Notes under the pieces: generated by a model
The model's database searches: none
Told to the model about the DNA's origin: nothing
The model's input: only the letters and a program-made list of their open reading frames with translations
Shown: positions 1 through 13,900 of the stretch, piece after piece
Layout of the letters: each line of letters begins with the position of its first letter
Numbering within the stretch: the stretch's first letter is position 1
Made by a program: the position numbers and the translations under genes
From: Cloeon dipterum
Taxonomy: Eukaryota; Arthropoda; Insecta; Ephemeroptera; Baetidae
NCBI RefSeq assembly: GCF_949628265.1
Contig: NC_088789.1
Location: forward strand, 25,413,883 to 25,477,882
DNA: 64,000 nt
Reading direction: 5' to 3'

Positions 1-2216
1 GCAGAGGAGGAAAAGCGGCGCTAAATGCGCTGAATGGAATGGAATAACATTTAATCAGATGAACAAGCTAAAGCAACAAATAAACACTTTAAATTCCGTT
101 TTTAATTAAACATGATGTATTTTTAGTTACCTTCACAGAACGAAAATTTGTATTTTATTTTCATATCCTATTGAATTAGTTGGCGAACAGAAATTATTTT
201 TAATAAGATTCTGCTTTGCTTTCTCCGTGTATTGCAAGCAGAACTTTTCCATTAGGAAATGAAGCAAAAAGAGAAAATCCATCTCTGCTGGCCGTCTCTT
301 GTCCGGCCGGAAAATTTTGGCCTTTTTGTGCTCTGCTCACAGCTCACAGCGAGTAAATAGAAGAAAAGCAGCGGACGAAATAAATCACCACCTGTGCCCA
401 GAGAAAAGGAGATTTTTCTCTCCACGAGGAGAGAAAAAAAAGGCACGAAATCAATCATTCAATATAGCTTTCAGGTGCATGCAAAGTTTAAACAATTTCT
501 CGGCTCTTTCCTCTTTCGGCCCTCGGGGGAAAAAACTGAAATCGATGTTGTTCCGGCTGTCTTTCAAGACGCGCCTCTTTCATTTCCCGCGTGGAAATTT
601 GGCAGGAAATGAATTCGTCACGCGAATCTGACCGGATAATTGCCAAAGCTGCTGAGCGACAGACACGTAATCGAAATCCCTCAGCGAAATGGCACGAGAT
701 GTGGATTTGAAAACTTTTTGAAATGTTTGTTCAAGAGAAGGAAAGATTTTGAAAATAAAATTAATAAAACGTATAAAAGGTGCAATTAAAGATGAAATAC
801 GGTTGTTTGTTTTAATGTTGATGAATCGTTCCTGATATGAAAATTCTCGGAAAATCAAAGAAAAAATACGAGTAATAATGGACGTTGCATGACACTATCT
901 AGAACTGTAATTTGCACTCTGGCGTGTGCTTGACAAAGCGCCTGCCGTCAGGCGAGTCAAGCAACACGCGCGACCTTGCCGTCGAGCGGACTGCATACTT
1001 TACCTCTTTGAAATGCAAAAAAGCTAGGAGAAATTGACAAATTACGCAGAGCACGAGAACGCACATAAAAAATGATAAATGTCGTGCCGCAAAATCTGGC
1101 CCTCAAATTGCTCAATTAATTGTTTCTGTGATAAGATTACAAACAAAATTTCCATTTTTCAATAATCCTCAGGGTTGGTGTTCATTCGATCAAAAATATA
1201 TGGGAATTTGTTACACATCACTAAACACACTCGAAACATTCCGAACATCTTGTGAAACAACCACTCTGGCAAAGAAAAAGCCGATTGCCTCCTGAAACAT
1301 GAAGGAGTATCTGCAATTCAGAGAGAGAGAGAGAGATCGCGAGAAACTTGAGCATTCCCTTTTCTGCGAAAAGCCTGCCTCTTTTGTCTGCGGATGGAGG
1401 AAAAAGAGAAAGTGTGCGTGCAAAGTGCCTTTAAATAAAAGAGTGTTGCTTATTTCTGGAATTGCGAAGCGGCAACCTGGCAGCAGGCAGGAAATAAAAA
1501 TAATTCCGACAGTCCAAAGAGTGGCGGCAGCGGCGGATCGGGGCGCGCGCACGCACGCACAAAGTCTCGTCGGTTGCACCCCCGACGGCGCCCCCATTAC
1601 GTTGAGTGCTGCTCGAGATGATTTTGATGTCAGCTCTTTTGGCCCCGAGATCCCTTTCGCTCGGCTGGCCCGCGCTGGCGAAACGAAGACTGATCAGTCA
1701 AGAATGGATGATTTGCACAACTACAGCAAAATTGCTCTTGCAAAATGTCTCTCTCATATTGTTTCCGAGCGTGCATGAAAATTGAAAACCTGCGGGTGAT
1801 TTTGAAATTATTTAAGGAAGGATTGATGAAATATTATTTCTCGGATGTTTAATTAATGTTTATCACTTGGACCTTTAACAAAATCGAATTATCAACAGAA
1901 CAAAATTCCTAACAAGAATCTCAATTTGAATTTTATAGATTAACATTTTGAGCAAAACGTAATTAACAAAGTAAATCGATGTTGTAGCGGCGATTACCAG
2001 TAATTTCCGACAAAGGGTTGAAATTTAATTGTTGTTTGAATTGTAGGATTTGAATTATTCACTGATTTTAAACAACTTAACCTAAAACTCTTTGTAGCAT
2101 AACGAATTTCCAACAAATGGTGCATGATAACAGAAACAGTTTATCAACAAACACAAATAATTACCCTGACCCGAAAATGAAAAAAATGAGCTCGGCTCCG
2201 TACCCGTTACAGTTAA

Positions 2217-2638
2217 AAGAGGAATGATACTGGAAAAGCCTGGAAAATGCTTGTTGCCAATGCATAAACTCGTGCCTTAGGATTCAGTTAAAGCCTAAAT
2301 TGACCTAAGGAGCGCTTTAATTTTTTGAGAAAATTGGCTGGAAAGTTACCGTGCTTTTCAAATGGAAATGGCTGTCTCCTTACTTGAAATCCGATTTAAT
2401 TTCAAAACCAAGAGTTTCCCCAATAAGTGGCATACACCGTTGGACAGATCTCGACGAGAGGAATCGGAATATGCCAAGAAAATATGTCCAAGCACTGTAA
2501 ATTTTGGAGAAAATTGGCAAAATTTGAATTTTTATTGTTGGAAGGTCCTTTTTTATTATTGCAAATTGTTGAACAAATTGTTTATGGCATCAAAAAATTC
2601 AAATAATTTTCAATTGTTGCCCAGTATCATTCCACTTT
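2217..2638. mobile_element. TTAA-flanked MITE, copy 1 (piggyBac-type)
   Basis: A 422-bp non-coding element is bounded by TTAA at 2213-2216 and 2639-2642. Its ends are inverted: the left end reads AAGAGGAATGATACTG and the right end is the complement of AAGTGGAATGATACTG. It is highly similar over its whole length to 27631-28053. TTAA target duplication is typical of piggyBac-related elements. No transposase is encoded, so it would be a non-autonomous element. Confidence 0.8.
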
Positions 2639-5600
2639 TTAAAATACATTTCTTGAAAGGCAAATTGAACTCTCCAAATTCTAATTGCAAAAGAAAAATA
2701 AATATTTTTACAGAAATGCCGTGCGATGTAAATAAAAATTGTCACTCTCCTCTCATTCTGCGGAAGACATTCATTCACAGACAATAGAAACTAGTTTGCG
2801 CGAAAATATAAAATTTAGAAAAGTTTTTGAACATTAATTAAGCGCTGTAATAAAACGAAAAACATACATGTTCTCTCTAATTCCAGCAGACTCTATTGGC
2901 TGCAAAATGAAAAATTTGTTTGTAAAAAATCCAAATAATGAAAAAAGCAATTTTGAAATTCCTACCCTGGAGCTGTCAGTGGCACTGCCAAAAATTTCCT
3001 TTTCACTGCTCATTTGAAAACATCCCCGCGGTGATTGATCTGGCTGCACCCCCGCCCCTCGGGATTCAGCACTCGCTTCCGGCCGCAAAATTCCGAATTG
3101 CCGAGCCAAAAGTGGCATTCGATTGTTTCTATTGAGCGCAAAATTCGTCGGCGGATAATTTATTCGCGGCGCGGGCGCCTAATGGCGTTTCGCTCCGGCA
3201 CAGAGCCACTCACTCTCTCACTCTCTCTCGGCTGCTACATAGTTTTCTTGCTGACTCGCTTTGCGCACACAGCATCCCTTTTGTTCGGCCGAGAGCGATT
3301 CACTCCAGTCACGGTCGTCATTAATTATGCGCCAAATCGCGACTGCAAATAGCTCCGTCCTTTTTTGCCCTGATTTAAGTGGCAATCGGAATGCGGACTA
3401 CAGAAAAAATAAATATATATTCGTCGTTTTGATTTGAAACACACGGAATTTATTGCAGAATCGGCGGAATTTTTCAATCAGCCAAGTTTTAGTCTTCCGT
3501 GTCAATTTTTCGTCGGTGCAAAATTGATTCAGCATGTGCGGAATCGGCGAGAGCGAGCGGTAGGCCGATTTGAAATTAGTTTCTCGGGTCACATCAGCGA
3601 GAGACGACGCCAATTGAAGGAGAACGCGAGCGAGATGAAAACTTAATTGGATTTCTGGAGAAATGAGCGCAGCCTCCCTTCAGCAGCCGGTCCTTTCCGC
3701 TTCCAACTTGGGCCGCGTTTGATTGAAAAGTCCGTTTCTGCGCTCACTCGCTCAATCGCTAATTGAGCCCGAGAGCGAAAATACATATTTCGGCCGAGAG
3801 GCTCAAAAAGTTGGCAGTAAAACTTAAAATATGTATATGTACATCCAAAACCAACCCCTCCTCCGCCTCGCTTTGTGTTCGCCAGTTTTTACCAAGGGCT
3901 GATTTTTTTTCTCCCTGCTTTTATTCACAATCTCTTTTTAGTTAGCTAAATTAATTCCTTAATATAAAAATAATTTTTTAATACAGATAATTAAAAAGTT
4001 TTGTCCAGCCGATAATTCGGAATGAAAAAAAATTCACCTCGAAATACTGTTCTGTGATTTTAAAGGGTGAAAAAATTGTTGAATTTTTGGCAGCAAGCTA
4101 AATATGAATTTTTACCGAAACGAGTCAAAATTAAAGATATTTACTTACATTGCTTTTTTGCCAACTTTTTTATTTTATATCATTTTTACCAGTTATTTTC
4201 GGTCATCATTTCATCATTTATATTATAAATGAAACTCGATATCACCCTGCTGGAGTTTTTCGAACACCCAGCTCTTGTTTCGCTGATTTCGCAAGTTGGG
4301 ATTTTGCGTTGCAATCGCTCTTGAGCAGCGGCGAATCCGCGCGGCGGGCAAAGTGCTGATCTCTGCTGCTCTCGTCGAAACAAATCGACGCGTCGTTTTT
4401 GCCCTCTCGAGTGCTTCTTCCTCTCAAACACTCGAAGCGAGCGGCCGCCGCGAAACGACACGCACCGACCGCCGCAGTTATTTTTAAACGCACTCTCGCC
4501 CAACATCTCCGCCTGGAATCAAATTCTTCTGCCAGCACTACTTGTTTGCCACTGCATGATTCATCTTCTCTCGTCTTTTTTTATTTGCTTCTTTTCAAAT
4601 GGGGCCACTATACAAAGACTGCAGCGTAATCAAATTTCCCACTTTGAAATTTGAAACTCTTAGGGAGAGATGCGAGTGTTAATTTCAAAGAGAGCACAGT
4701 ATGCAAAATCTTACAAACCAACGCATCTGACTGTGAAGTGGTATAGACAGGAAGATTCTGGATATGTGCTGCCCACCAATCAAATAAAATTTAATTAAGT
4801 AGTAAACCAGCATGATAAATTGTTTTTAATGACAAATTAAAGGAAAGAAATCCTTTTGCATTTCTTAGAACCCGAGATTTTGCGCTCACAACAAAGGCAA
4901 AAATTGATTTTTTTTTAATTCTCAATTGAATTTTGTGTAAATGAAGCCGAGCAGCACCTTGAAATTTTCACACAAGTTCACACGTACCCTGGGACTACTT
5001 TTAAGAGGTGTTTCGGATTTTTAATTTTTAAAAAACCCTAAAAACACCCGGAACGCTCGAAAATGACTCTTGGTGTCCTTTGACCTTGGCCGATGACCTC
5101 AATTTTTGGTGTTCATTCGATCGGGCTTGGCGAGAGGAGCTCAACGCATACTTTTAAAATGCGTTAACTCTAAATAAGCTAATTTAGTTCTCAAAATTCG
5201 CCAAAAATGTCCTGCAAAATCGGCAAAAATAAAATTCTGTTGACGCTCTCTTGCTTGTTAAGTATGTTATTTTTAAATGCATCTGATTTTTGTATATTTT
5301 TTAATATAAAACCACCTTACCAGGTAGTTTTTTGGTAAATCCGTTGAAATATTAATTATTTGCTTGAATTTTCATTAAATAAATCTTTACTTTTTCAATC
5401 AGTGCGAGCTATATATACGCTGCTTCTTCTTCCCAGTTCAATTTCCTCTTTCCTAGCCGTAAATCTGTCGTCCCTAATGCAATCTAGCATTGGGGCGGCC
5501 GCATGCCATCTTTTTCCCTCTTTTTATATCTGGCGCCGAGTCATTAAAACCGCACGAGCACAAACACGGCTTCTTTTCGACTCTGCTGCTTTCATTTTTT

Positions 5601-7875
5601 CCCTTTTGCCCGCGGATCCGTTCCTCTCTCTCTTTCTCGCTCGTTCTTTGCACGCGTTTTCGCTCTCGCTCTTGTATTGATTCAGCGGCGGATGAAATGA
5701 AGACGCGCGCCAGCTCCAAATGTTTAATGACATCACCTTCGTCGGCTCCAATGAGAGAGCACAGCTGACACGCCAACATTTGTTTCGCGCTTAATTTTCC
5801 TTCGGGGAGCCATCACATTCAACCACTTTCAAATATTTATGAGCGCCTGCTATTTCCCTGTGAAAATAATGCGATTTTGAGACAGTGGAACTTTCCGGAG
5901 TGGTTCCTGCAAATTGGTCCGAATTACTCATTGAGACTGTGGGGATTTCTCGCCCGACACAAGCAAAATGCTGTGTCGTGTATCAGGAGTGTAGTTTATT
6001 TTCAAGCCCCAAAAAACTTAGAAACGGATTTTCTGAGTATTTTGGTAAGATAAATTTGCATTTTTCGTCCGCCAAATATTTTTTCGTGCAACAGAAGAAA
6101 GTTCAGTAACAAATATTTTAATTTACTGGACGTTTGCTCAAAAATAGTAATTTTAATTATCCATTTCCTTCTGAAATCAGAAATTTAATTGCAAATCGAC
6201 CTAACTCCGTTATTTTCATGCTACAAAAAAAGTAAAACTCCGACAAACAAACTAAATTTCCCAACAGAAAGCAAAATAAACTCTCCACACACCCTCCATT
6301 GCTGATTTATTCAGCGCCTTTGATCGTGTTAGAGGGATTCAATCAATATAAAGTGCCACTGAACAGTTTTAAATTGCTCTGCGGTTTCATTTTACCAAAA
6401 CAACGTAGCCCTGCAGCCTGTACAAAAATAATTTGATATCTGAATCCATTAGACACAGTCAACCATTCCGTTTAAAGCCTAGAGTGATCGATCTGCTTCT
6501 GCTGGCGCATTTTTGGACGCATTAGTCTGAATTGAGCTGTAAAAAGGCTGAGCTGCGGCGCTGGCCGGCCAAGATATCACTTTGACCGCGGCGTCGGCCC
6601 TCGACGGTCGCTTCATTAAGCTCTCGTTGGTCCTCCGTTTTATCGGAGGCGCAGTATGTATTTCGGGGTGCAGATAAAACTCGAGAGGCGGCTCGAAATT
6701 CTCCACTTGACCGTAAAGAGCGTAGCAGCAACTTTTGCTCGGCAACGCTGTAAAAATAAAAACATACGCGCGTCTCGAGACTATGCAGACGCGGGATTAT
6801 AATTCCGTTTCGGTGCAAATTGCGTGCCATCACTCTCTGGAAATAGTTTTGCTTTTTTGACAGCACGTGCTGTTTGTTGTTGTTGTTGTTTGTCTTGAGA
6901 TTTGCATTTTCCGAGCCTCCGGCGTGCGACATCTCCCATTTATTTATTGTTACGGAGACGAAACAAAAGCGCCAAACTGTGCCCAGATGTCGGCTTCCAG
7001 TTCTTTATCATACTGTTGCCAACTTTGCCAATTAAAATTCATATCCAGCCGCGTGCTGCTTAATTCGAAGAGATGCTGAACCCGGGATGCAAATATTTGA
7101 ATATTCAACAAAGTAGTGATTTTCGCACTGCCTCATCTTCTTGAGCACTCGACTCTTCAACTTGACCTAAAGAAAAAAACTTCTTCGTTGCGGAGTTAAA
7201 ATTGAAGGATACGGACAGTGCAAAATGTAGTCACAACGTCACAACGGTTGCGTCAGAAAATTAAATTGTGTAATCAGGAAGATAAAAGCAGGGTACAATA
7301 CTCCCCTGATCTCTGATTATTTTTTCAAATCAAACAAGTAAACCCAGAAATCAGGGCTGACTGGACCTACCCTTAAATACCCTGAAAATTTAAGCCGTCA
7401 TGATGCACTTTCACGCTTGTGCCAATTCTTCCCATCGATAATTTACGTCTGGACATGGTAAAAAAATGGTTTTAAACTAAAACGAGGGGCTGAAACCTTT
7501 AAAATACACTCCAAAGCAATTCGAATTTCAACAAATCTTGATAACTGATTGGCCTAATCATAACCGCCTGAACAAAAAAATAAAGATAAGAGCTAAAAAT
7601 CCACGCTCTAGTCCGATCCCGAGCCGATGCAACTACATTTTTGGGGCCCGTTGAAAGCGCCACGCGAGTCTGACCTCGGTGTGTCGCTTGCAGATGAGCT
7701 CCGGCCTCGTGGCTATGGACAAAAAGTTGTAAGGGGACTGAGTCAGTCGCTCTGCTTGCTTCTCCGCCGGCCGAGTCCCGAGTCGGTCGGTCTGTGCGTT
7801 GAACTATTTCTGACTGAGCAGTGCGTGCGTGAGTGAGTGTCGCGAGTCGGTCGTCGGCGGGTCGGCGGCGAGAGC

Positions 7876-7917
7876 ATGTGTGCGCCTCCAAGGACTCCCG
7901 ACCTGACCCCTGACTGA
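7876..7917 (+). other. Upstream ORF candidate in Homer 5' leader
   Basis: ATG at 7876 opens a 13-codon frame (MCAPPRTPDLTPD) ending in TGA at 7915-7917, 37 bases before the Homer ATG. If transcription starts further upstream, this uORF could reduce initiation at the main start. No transcription start site is proven. Confidence 0.3.
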
Positions 7918-7954
7918 CTGACCGAGCCGCGTGTCCGATCCCCCCTACCTTTCG

Positions 7955-10900
7955 ATGTCCGGCGAACTGACTGCGGAACAGCTTCAGCAGCTTTACTTAT
8001 GCAGCCTCTTGCTCGGCAGAAAGCGGTGAGTATCGCATTTACTCACGACCATCAATGAATCAATAATTGCCGCATGCTCCCTCGTCTCTGGTGTCCTGCT
8101 CATTGGCAATATTAGTCTTGGACCAATCCAGTTTTTCGCTGTTTTAGCTCTCATAGTATTCACTAAAAGGTTCGGGAAAGACCATGCATTTTCTGAATTC
8201 TGAGGGACTTGGATTGGATTGGCTTAACAGAAAGCTCGAATGAAATTAAAAGTAAAATTTGTCACTTATTTTCCCCCTGCTCCGAATCGTTCTTCGCCGA
8301 ATTTAGGAGTGCAGAGCATGTTTCTCCCTTCTTGGACGAAGCAATCTGAGAATCGGATAAGCAATTTGGCCCGGAGAAGCACGCAGCTGAGTTCGTTCTC
8401 TCACTCTTTCGTTGTTGAAAAGTGAGAAAAGCACTCTGGAAGAAAAATAAGCTGCTTCCGCGTCGGCAAGGCCGATTGACGTGCAATCAGGCAGCAGATT
8501 TACTTTATTTCTGCGCCACACGGCTTTCTTTTTTCGCTCCCGCCCCCGAACGCGTGTGCTGTTAATCGCGCAAATCGAGAGAGAGAGGAAAGAAAGCGAC
8601 GCGCTCTGCACTTTTCACACACACCTAATTTTCTAAATCCGCAGCTTTTTCCGCAGTGGCTCCATCTTTCGCAGCATAAATATTCAGGGGCGAAAAGAGT
8701 TCATTCCAGCGCAACAATCTCCCGGGCCAAGATTACTCGAGTAAGATGCGAAAGGCTGCGAACACGTGTCTTGCGTTTTTTCCTCCATAAAAGCGAATAG
8801 ACTCGGGCCACCAGCTGCCAGGCAAGCAAACGACTCAGAACAAGCGCGACGGAGCGAGAGTAAGTGCCCAAGTAAACAAACAGAATGCACTGATTCTTGG
8901 TGCCTCAAACTATAAAAAGCCTCATTGACTTTAAACCTCTTTGCGTCAATAATCCGCTGATGGAAGACAGGGATACTTCCTCCCGACGCTCTTGTTCTCG
9001 TCTTAATTTTTCTCTGGCAGTTGGAAGAAATCCGAATTGCCAAGTTTTTTAATCTCGTTTAATTATTTTACAGCTTAGGAAGGTTGTAAAATTTATTTTA
9101 AAAAACAGAGTACCTTAGAAAAATTCTGCATATTTTGTCCCTCGCGGTTGAGCATCCCTCTGAAACTTCAATTTGGTAAAACGAGCAAAAATCGAATTTT
9201 CCCGTCAATTTATTTTCGAGGCTGATCGATAAAATGCCGTTTTACCACCGCTCTTTGGAGATGAAACCAATTTTTCTGGATATCTGTGCCACAATCACCA
9301 CACGTATAAGACCGTGTTTTTGCGGTTTATCATCTCGGCGACGAGTTTCGAATGACAAGCGCCCTCTGCGGCACAAATTGCGGCGCAGAATAAGAAGAAA
9401 AAGAAGCAGATTATGATAATTTCCTCTCCTCCGCTCCACTTTTAAGAACGTGTGTGTGTTTAATCCCCCGGAGAGAAAGAAAGAATGGAAGAAGACTTTT
9501 GCGCTGCGCAAAAGTCGTTTCATCTTGAAAATGCATTTGCATACAAATCGAGTTGTCTGCAGCTTTTTTCGACCCAAACTCGAGATTAAAATTTCAAGAA
9601 ATTCCAAAAGCAAAAAGTTGAATACGGCGATTTGCTTTTTCTCGTCGGCTGGGATCGAATTTCCGAAGCCGCAGACGCTGAAATAAGGCCGCTAATGCCT
9701 TCATCCCAGCACCCGCCGAAACTCGCGTCGTTGTTTGTTCAGGCTAAGACAACGCGCAGGCGAGTGCTTTTTTGTTACGCACCAATTATTCTTCGGCGCA
9801 GTTAAAATGCAAACGAGGGTGAATGCAAATTAGACGCTAAACGTAGAGTAAATCACACCTGGCTAAGCCGCAAACAACGCTTAAAACGAAACAAACAACG
9901 GCGATTAGCGGTGAGCGCTATTTTTGGCCTTTAAACGCTTCCCTTCCACTTTGAATTCCTTTTCCCTTTCGAAACATTCATTAACGAGGACACCCTCCGC
10001 TCCAAATATTTATGTTTCTTTATGTACAGCAATAAAAAGTAAATTGTTTTATTTAATTACGGTCGATTCCTTTGATAAAATTAAATTACTAACGGTTAAT
10101 TCTATATAGTGTCTTAAGTTCCTCGTTTTAGATCAAGATATATTTAATTTGTTTTTGCTCTTGTTATCAAATAATGTTGTTTAATTTTTTTATCTTATAT
10201 TAGCGTAATGCCTGTTTTATTGTAGATAAAAGCGTGACGTGTTTATAACGTTTTTACGCGGCTAAGTAAGCGCATTTTATGCTCAAAAGACATTTTGGGG
10301 GCGCGTTATAAGGAAGCAAAGTGCCTTCACATACGAAAAATAAAATAAAAGCACTTGAAATGCAATAAAACACCGCGAGCGGTCGAAATTCATATTTTTT
10401 GTCAGGGGTGGAAATGCAGAGCGGCGTTTCTTTCTGCTTCAAAATGGTCGCGCCAAATAATCTTTACGAGCGAAACGAGCGACTCATAACCGAAAGGTAA
10501 TAAAAATTTTATTACGCACAGCCGGGGATGAAATTTTCGTCGTAATAAAACTAGCCGAGTTATATTTTTTCCTCCTTTGAGCTTAAATCGGAAGAAACAG
10601 CAATTTATTGCAATTAAGGTGCGAAATTAAACGCGGAGAGTGAGCGATAAATTTCAATTTGTCCTTTGAAGTTTCAATCACAGGTTCCTAGAAAAAGAAC
10701 GCACATATAAGGGTGAGATAGAACTTCAGACAAATAAATCTGTGGGCTATATTATGAATTCATAAAAATCAGTGAAACGGAGAGATAAAATGTTACAACT
10801 GGTCACGTCCAGCAACCCCAAAAAACCCCGCTTTCTCTCAAGTCCACACAAACACATTTCACAAGTTTTATTTAGCGCGCTCTCCCGAGTGCTATTCCTT

Positions 10901-13900
10901 CCTCCACTCACACCTGAGCCACAGAAGCCCACCAAACCAAACACGTACGTTTTTCGCAGGTAACGGGCATCTATCTCTCTTGAATCCGTTGGTGAGCACT
11001 TTTTGCTGCTAGAAGAACCTGCAAAATCATTTTGATTTATATATTCTCCTGTCATTCATTGAATTTCTTGCCATCCTCTCTAGATATTAACGGCTTATTG
11101 TGTCGCTTTTCAAGTTGCAAACTTAACACGATTACACCCTTCAAAGAAGTCCCACAGCAGGGGCGCAGGCGATAAATTCCAATAGTGCGCTAGCTGTTGT
11201 CCGAATCAAAGAGACCGCAATTTCCCTGAGGGAGAGCGCCGCGATAAAGGGTGTTGGCGTCGAATCGACCAAATTATGTGCCGGCCGACATCTGGGTCCC
11301 CCTGTAATTAGTCCTCCGCCGTCCGCTAATGGCCGCCAAACGTGTCACTTCGTGTCCGGCCGCTGCATGTCTCTCTCTCTGGAGGTTTTTGACTCGAGCA
11401 CCAGGGCAGTGGAAGAACGAGTTTCAAAATTCCTGAAAAACACATAATGCACAAGTAAATAAGAAAGGGAAGGAGAAAAATCAGTGTTTATAAAACCCGC
11501 AATTTAAAAAAAATGCTATACAGTGGTAAAAAAACGTTTTTTTTCAGTTTTTATCAATTTTTTGCTGGCAATGTTTTCACGTTATCTTGCAAAATTGTTA
11601 GAGATACATTTTTGGAGAAATTGAGGCAGCAAAATTGCAATTTAAAAGAAAAAATCTGCACAGTAGAGGAAATTTGACCCCTCTGACCGCAAATTTTAAA
11701 TTCTCATAGCAGAAAAATGGAATAAATTCATTTCTTGCAATTCTTGCGCAAGAAATTGGTAAAAAAATGAGTGGTAAAAACCGTTAAAACTCAGTGTTCA
11801 AAAAAGCCGGGTGGTAACTCTAAGAAAAATGCTGGAGCAAAAGATCTAATCAGCAAATTTTGATAAATAATCTAAGAAATTGTAAATTTTGAGTTTTGTA
11901 TTTACAAGAAAGTGTAAAATTGACCTCGAGGACGATTAGGTAATACTGCGACGTTAGAAGTCATTTAATTACGGAGGGGTCAAGCTCGAACCTTTCGCGA
12001 TAATCAGTTGAAATGAAAAGAACGCGGAAAAGAATGAGATGGCATTGAATGGAGCAGGGGAGTGGGTGTACGGACTGAAACATAATCACGGTGCTCCTCT
12101 TTCCCTCACGCAATCTCATGAAAAGCTGCGATTCTGTGGGTGGCCACATAATGATCAGAGAGAAACGTGACAGGAGAAATCGATACGCGGCGACAAGAAG
12201 TGCTGCAGACGCGAAAGTGGGTGCACGGAAAAGCAGCGTGTATGTGTCTGTGTGTGTACAACAACAAAGTGGCTCTCTTTTTTCCTAAAGCATGCACGAG
12301 ACAAAATAAGCTGCAAGCCAATTTTCCGTTATTTGCTACCGAGAGCTTGTTAAAAAAGTCGTCGCGTTGGTTGGTGCCCGGAAAAAGAAAAGGCACGCGA
12401 GAATAGGGAGCAAATCCATTTTGTCGAGGCAGCCAGCCAGCCAGCTCGCATGCCGACAGACAATAAAGGATTCTTTTCGCTCCGTAATGTAAGATATCTC
12501 CCTCCGTCCCGCGCGCGAGAGCCAAATTTGTTCAAGCGCTCGCTCAAGTGAGCAATTATTGCTCGCAGTCGACGGCCGACCTAATTGACTCCGCCCAGGT
12601 GGAAACAAGGAAAGCCCTTTGACACACGAGAAAAAATGCAAGCAAATCCTGCCTCCCTTTATGAAAATAAAAACCGAATTTCACCCATCCCGTTGGGTGA
12701 AAGAAAAATATCCTTTGGCGTCGGGATGAAATTCGCACCATGCGATCAAAGCTCATCATTCAAAGGCTACGTGACAAGACGATTAATACGGAAAAATATT
12801 TGATAGAAACCCGGGCGGACCGAAATCGCGTTTTTCTCTCGTCGCTCTGCACTTTGCAACGTTGCGTGTGTTTGGTATTCATTCCTGGGTGAAGACTGCC
12901 GCCGGATGTTATTTGCTTTGAAACCCGCACACACCAGCGCGGATTATCTGCCGGCGATCTGGGGAGCTCGCTTTTTGCTTTGAAGGCAGGAAATCGAGCG
13001 CTGGACAAACCAGCCTCTCTTTCTTTCCTCCTCCCTTTCGTCTGCGCCAAGAAAAACAAACACGCTGTAAAACACGTGTCACGGCGAAGTTCATAAAATC
13101 TGAAACTCAATAAAAGTGTGAGTTTGAATCGGTGAAATAATACAGACACCGACGGCGGTTTTATGTGTAACAGCAGCAGTATGGCAACAAGCGATTGACC
13201 TCTACGACTGCTGATTGGCTCACATTTGAACTCGATTTCAACACCAGTCACGTATTTAAATACTTGCTTTTATTTCTTTTGAGAATGTCGATAGAGCAGT
13301 TTTAAATGAAACGTACAGCAAAATCAGCGCAAAAAGAAGTGTTTGTCTTTCGCCGAGTGGATCCAAGCTGGCGACACTTTATGAATTGATAAAGAGGCAC
13401 ACGTAAACGTCAGTTATTATCCTCATCGGATTTGAAACGATTAATCGAGCGCGTCATAAAATAAGTGCGTGTGTGCTCCATCTGCGCTCTGCTATAAAAC
13501 TCGGCTATATTTATTTTTCATCGCTGGTGACGAAATAAAACTCGTCGGTGCCATATAATAATTTGACGAGCAAAACTCTCGGCGGGCGCGGGCTCGTCTT
13601 TTTCCAAAGGGTTATTTCCCAGGGCGACGGATCCGCCAAATGCAAATATACTTTTGACCCAAAACTCGGCGGGTTTGTTGTGCCGAATGCATGCAAATCT
13701 CGCTCGCCTTTCAAACACGCGCTCAGGGACGTAATCCTGTTGAAAAGGGTAGCTTGACAAATAGTTTGAAATACAAACTTAAAATTCCCCGGAGCCCTCA
13801 AAAAGCCATAAATAGAAATTCGATTTCGTGTTATTGCTTGGCAGTCTAAATGATTTTCTCGCTTCGACAAAGGAAATATTCCAAGAACCGTCCAATTTGT

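Larger units (their letters stand above)
1..7954. other. Upstream non-coding region of Homer
   Basis: I see no supportable coding exon here. The open frames are short, overlap on both strands and show no recognisable domain or codon bias. The stretch alternates AT-rich DNA with CpG-containing patches (for example near 1.5, 4.3-4.5, 5.5-5.7 and 6.5-6.8 kb) that could be regulatory, but this is inference. One MITE lies at 2217-2638. A 17-base word, TTGGTGTTCATTCGATC, occurs at about 1175 and 5106. The last 350 bases before the Homer ATG become GC- and CpG-rich and probably contain its promoter and 5' UTR. Confidence 0.5.

Noticed and set aside
1299..1778. 159-aa + strand frame
   Set aside because: Opposite-strand frame is equally open, low-complexity start (GA repeat), no domain; likely chance in a CpG patch.
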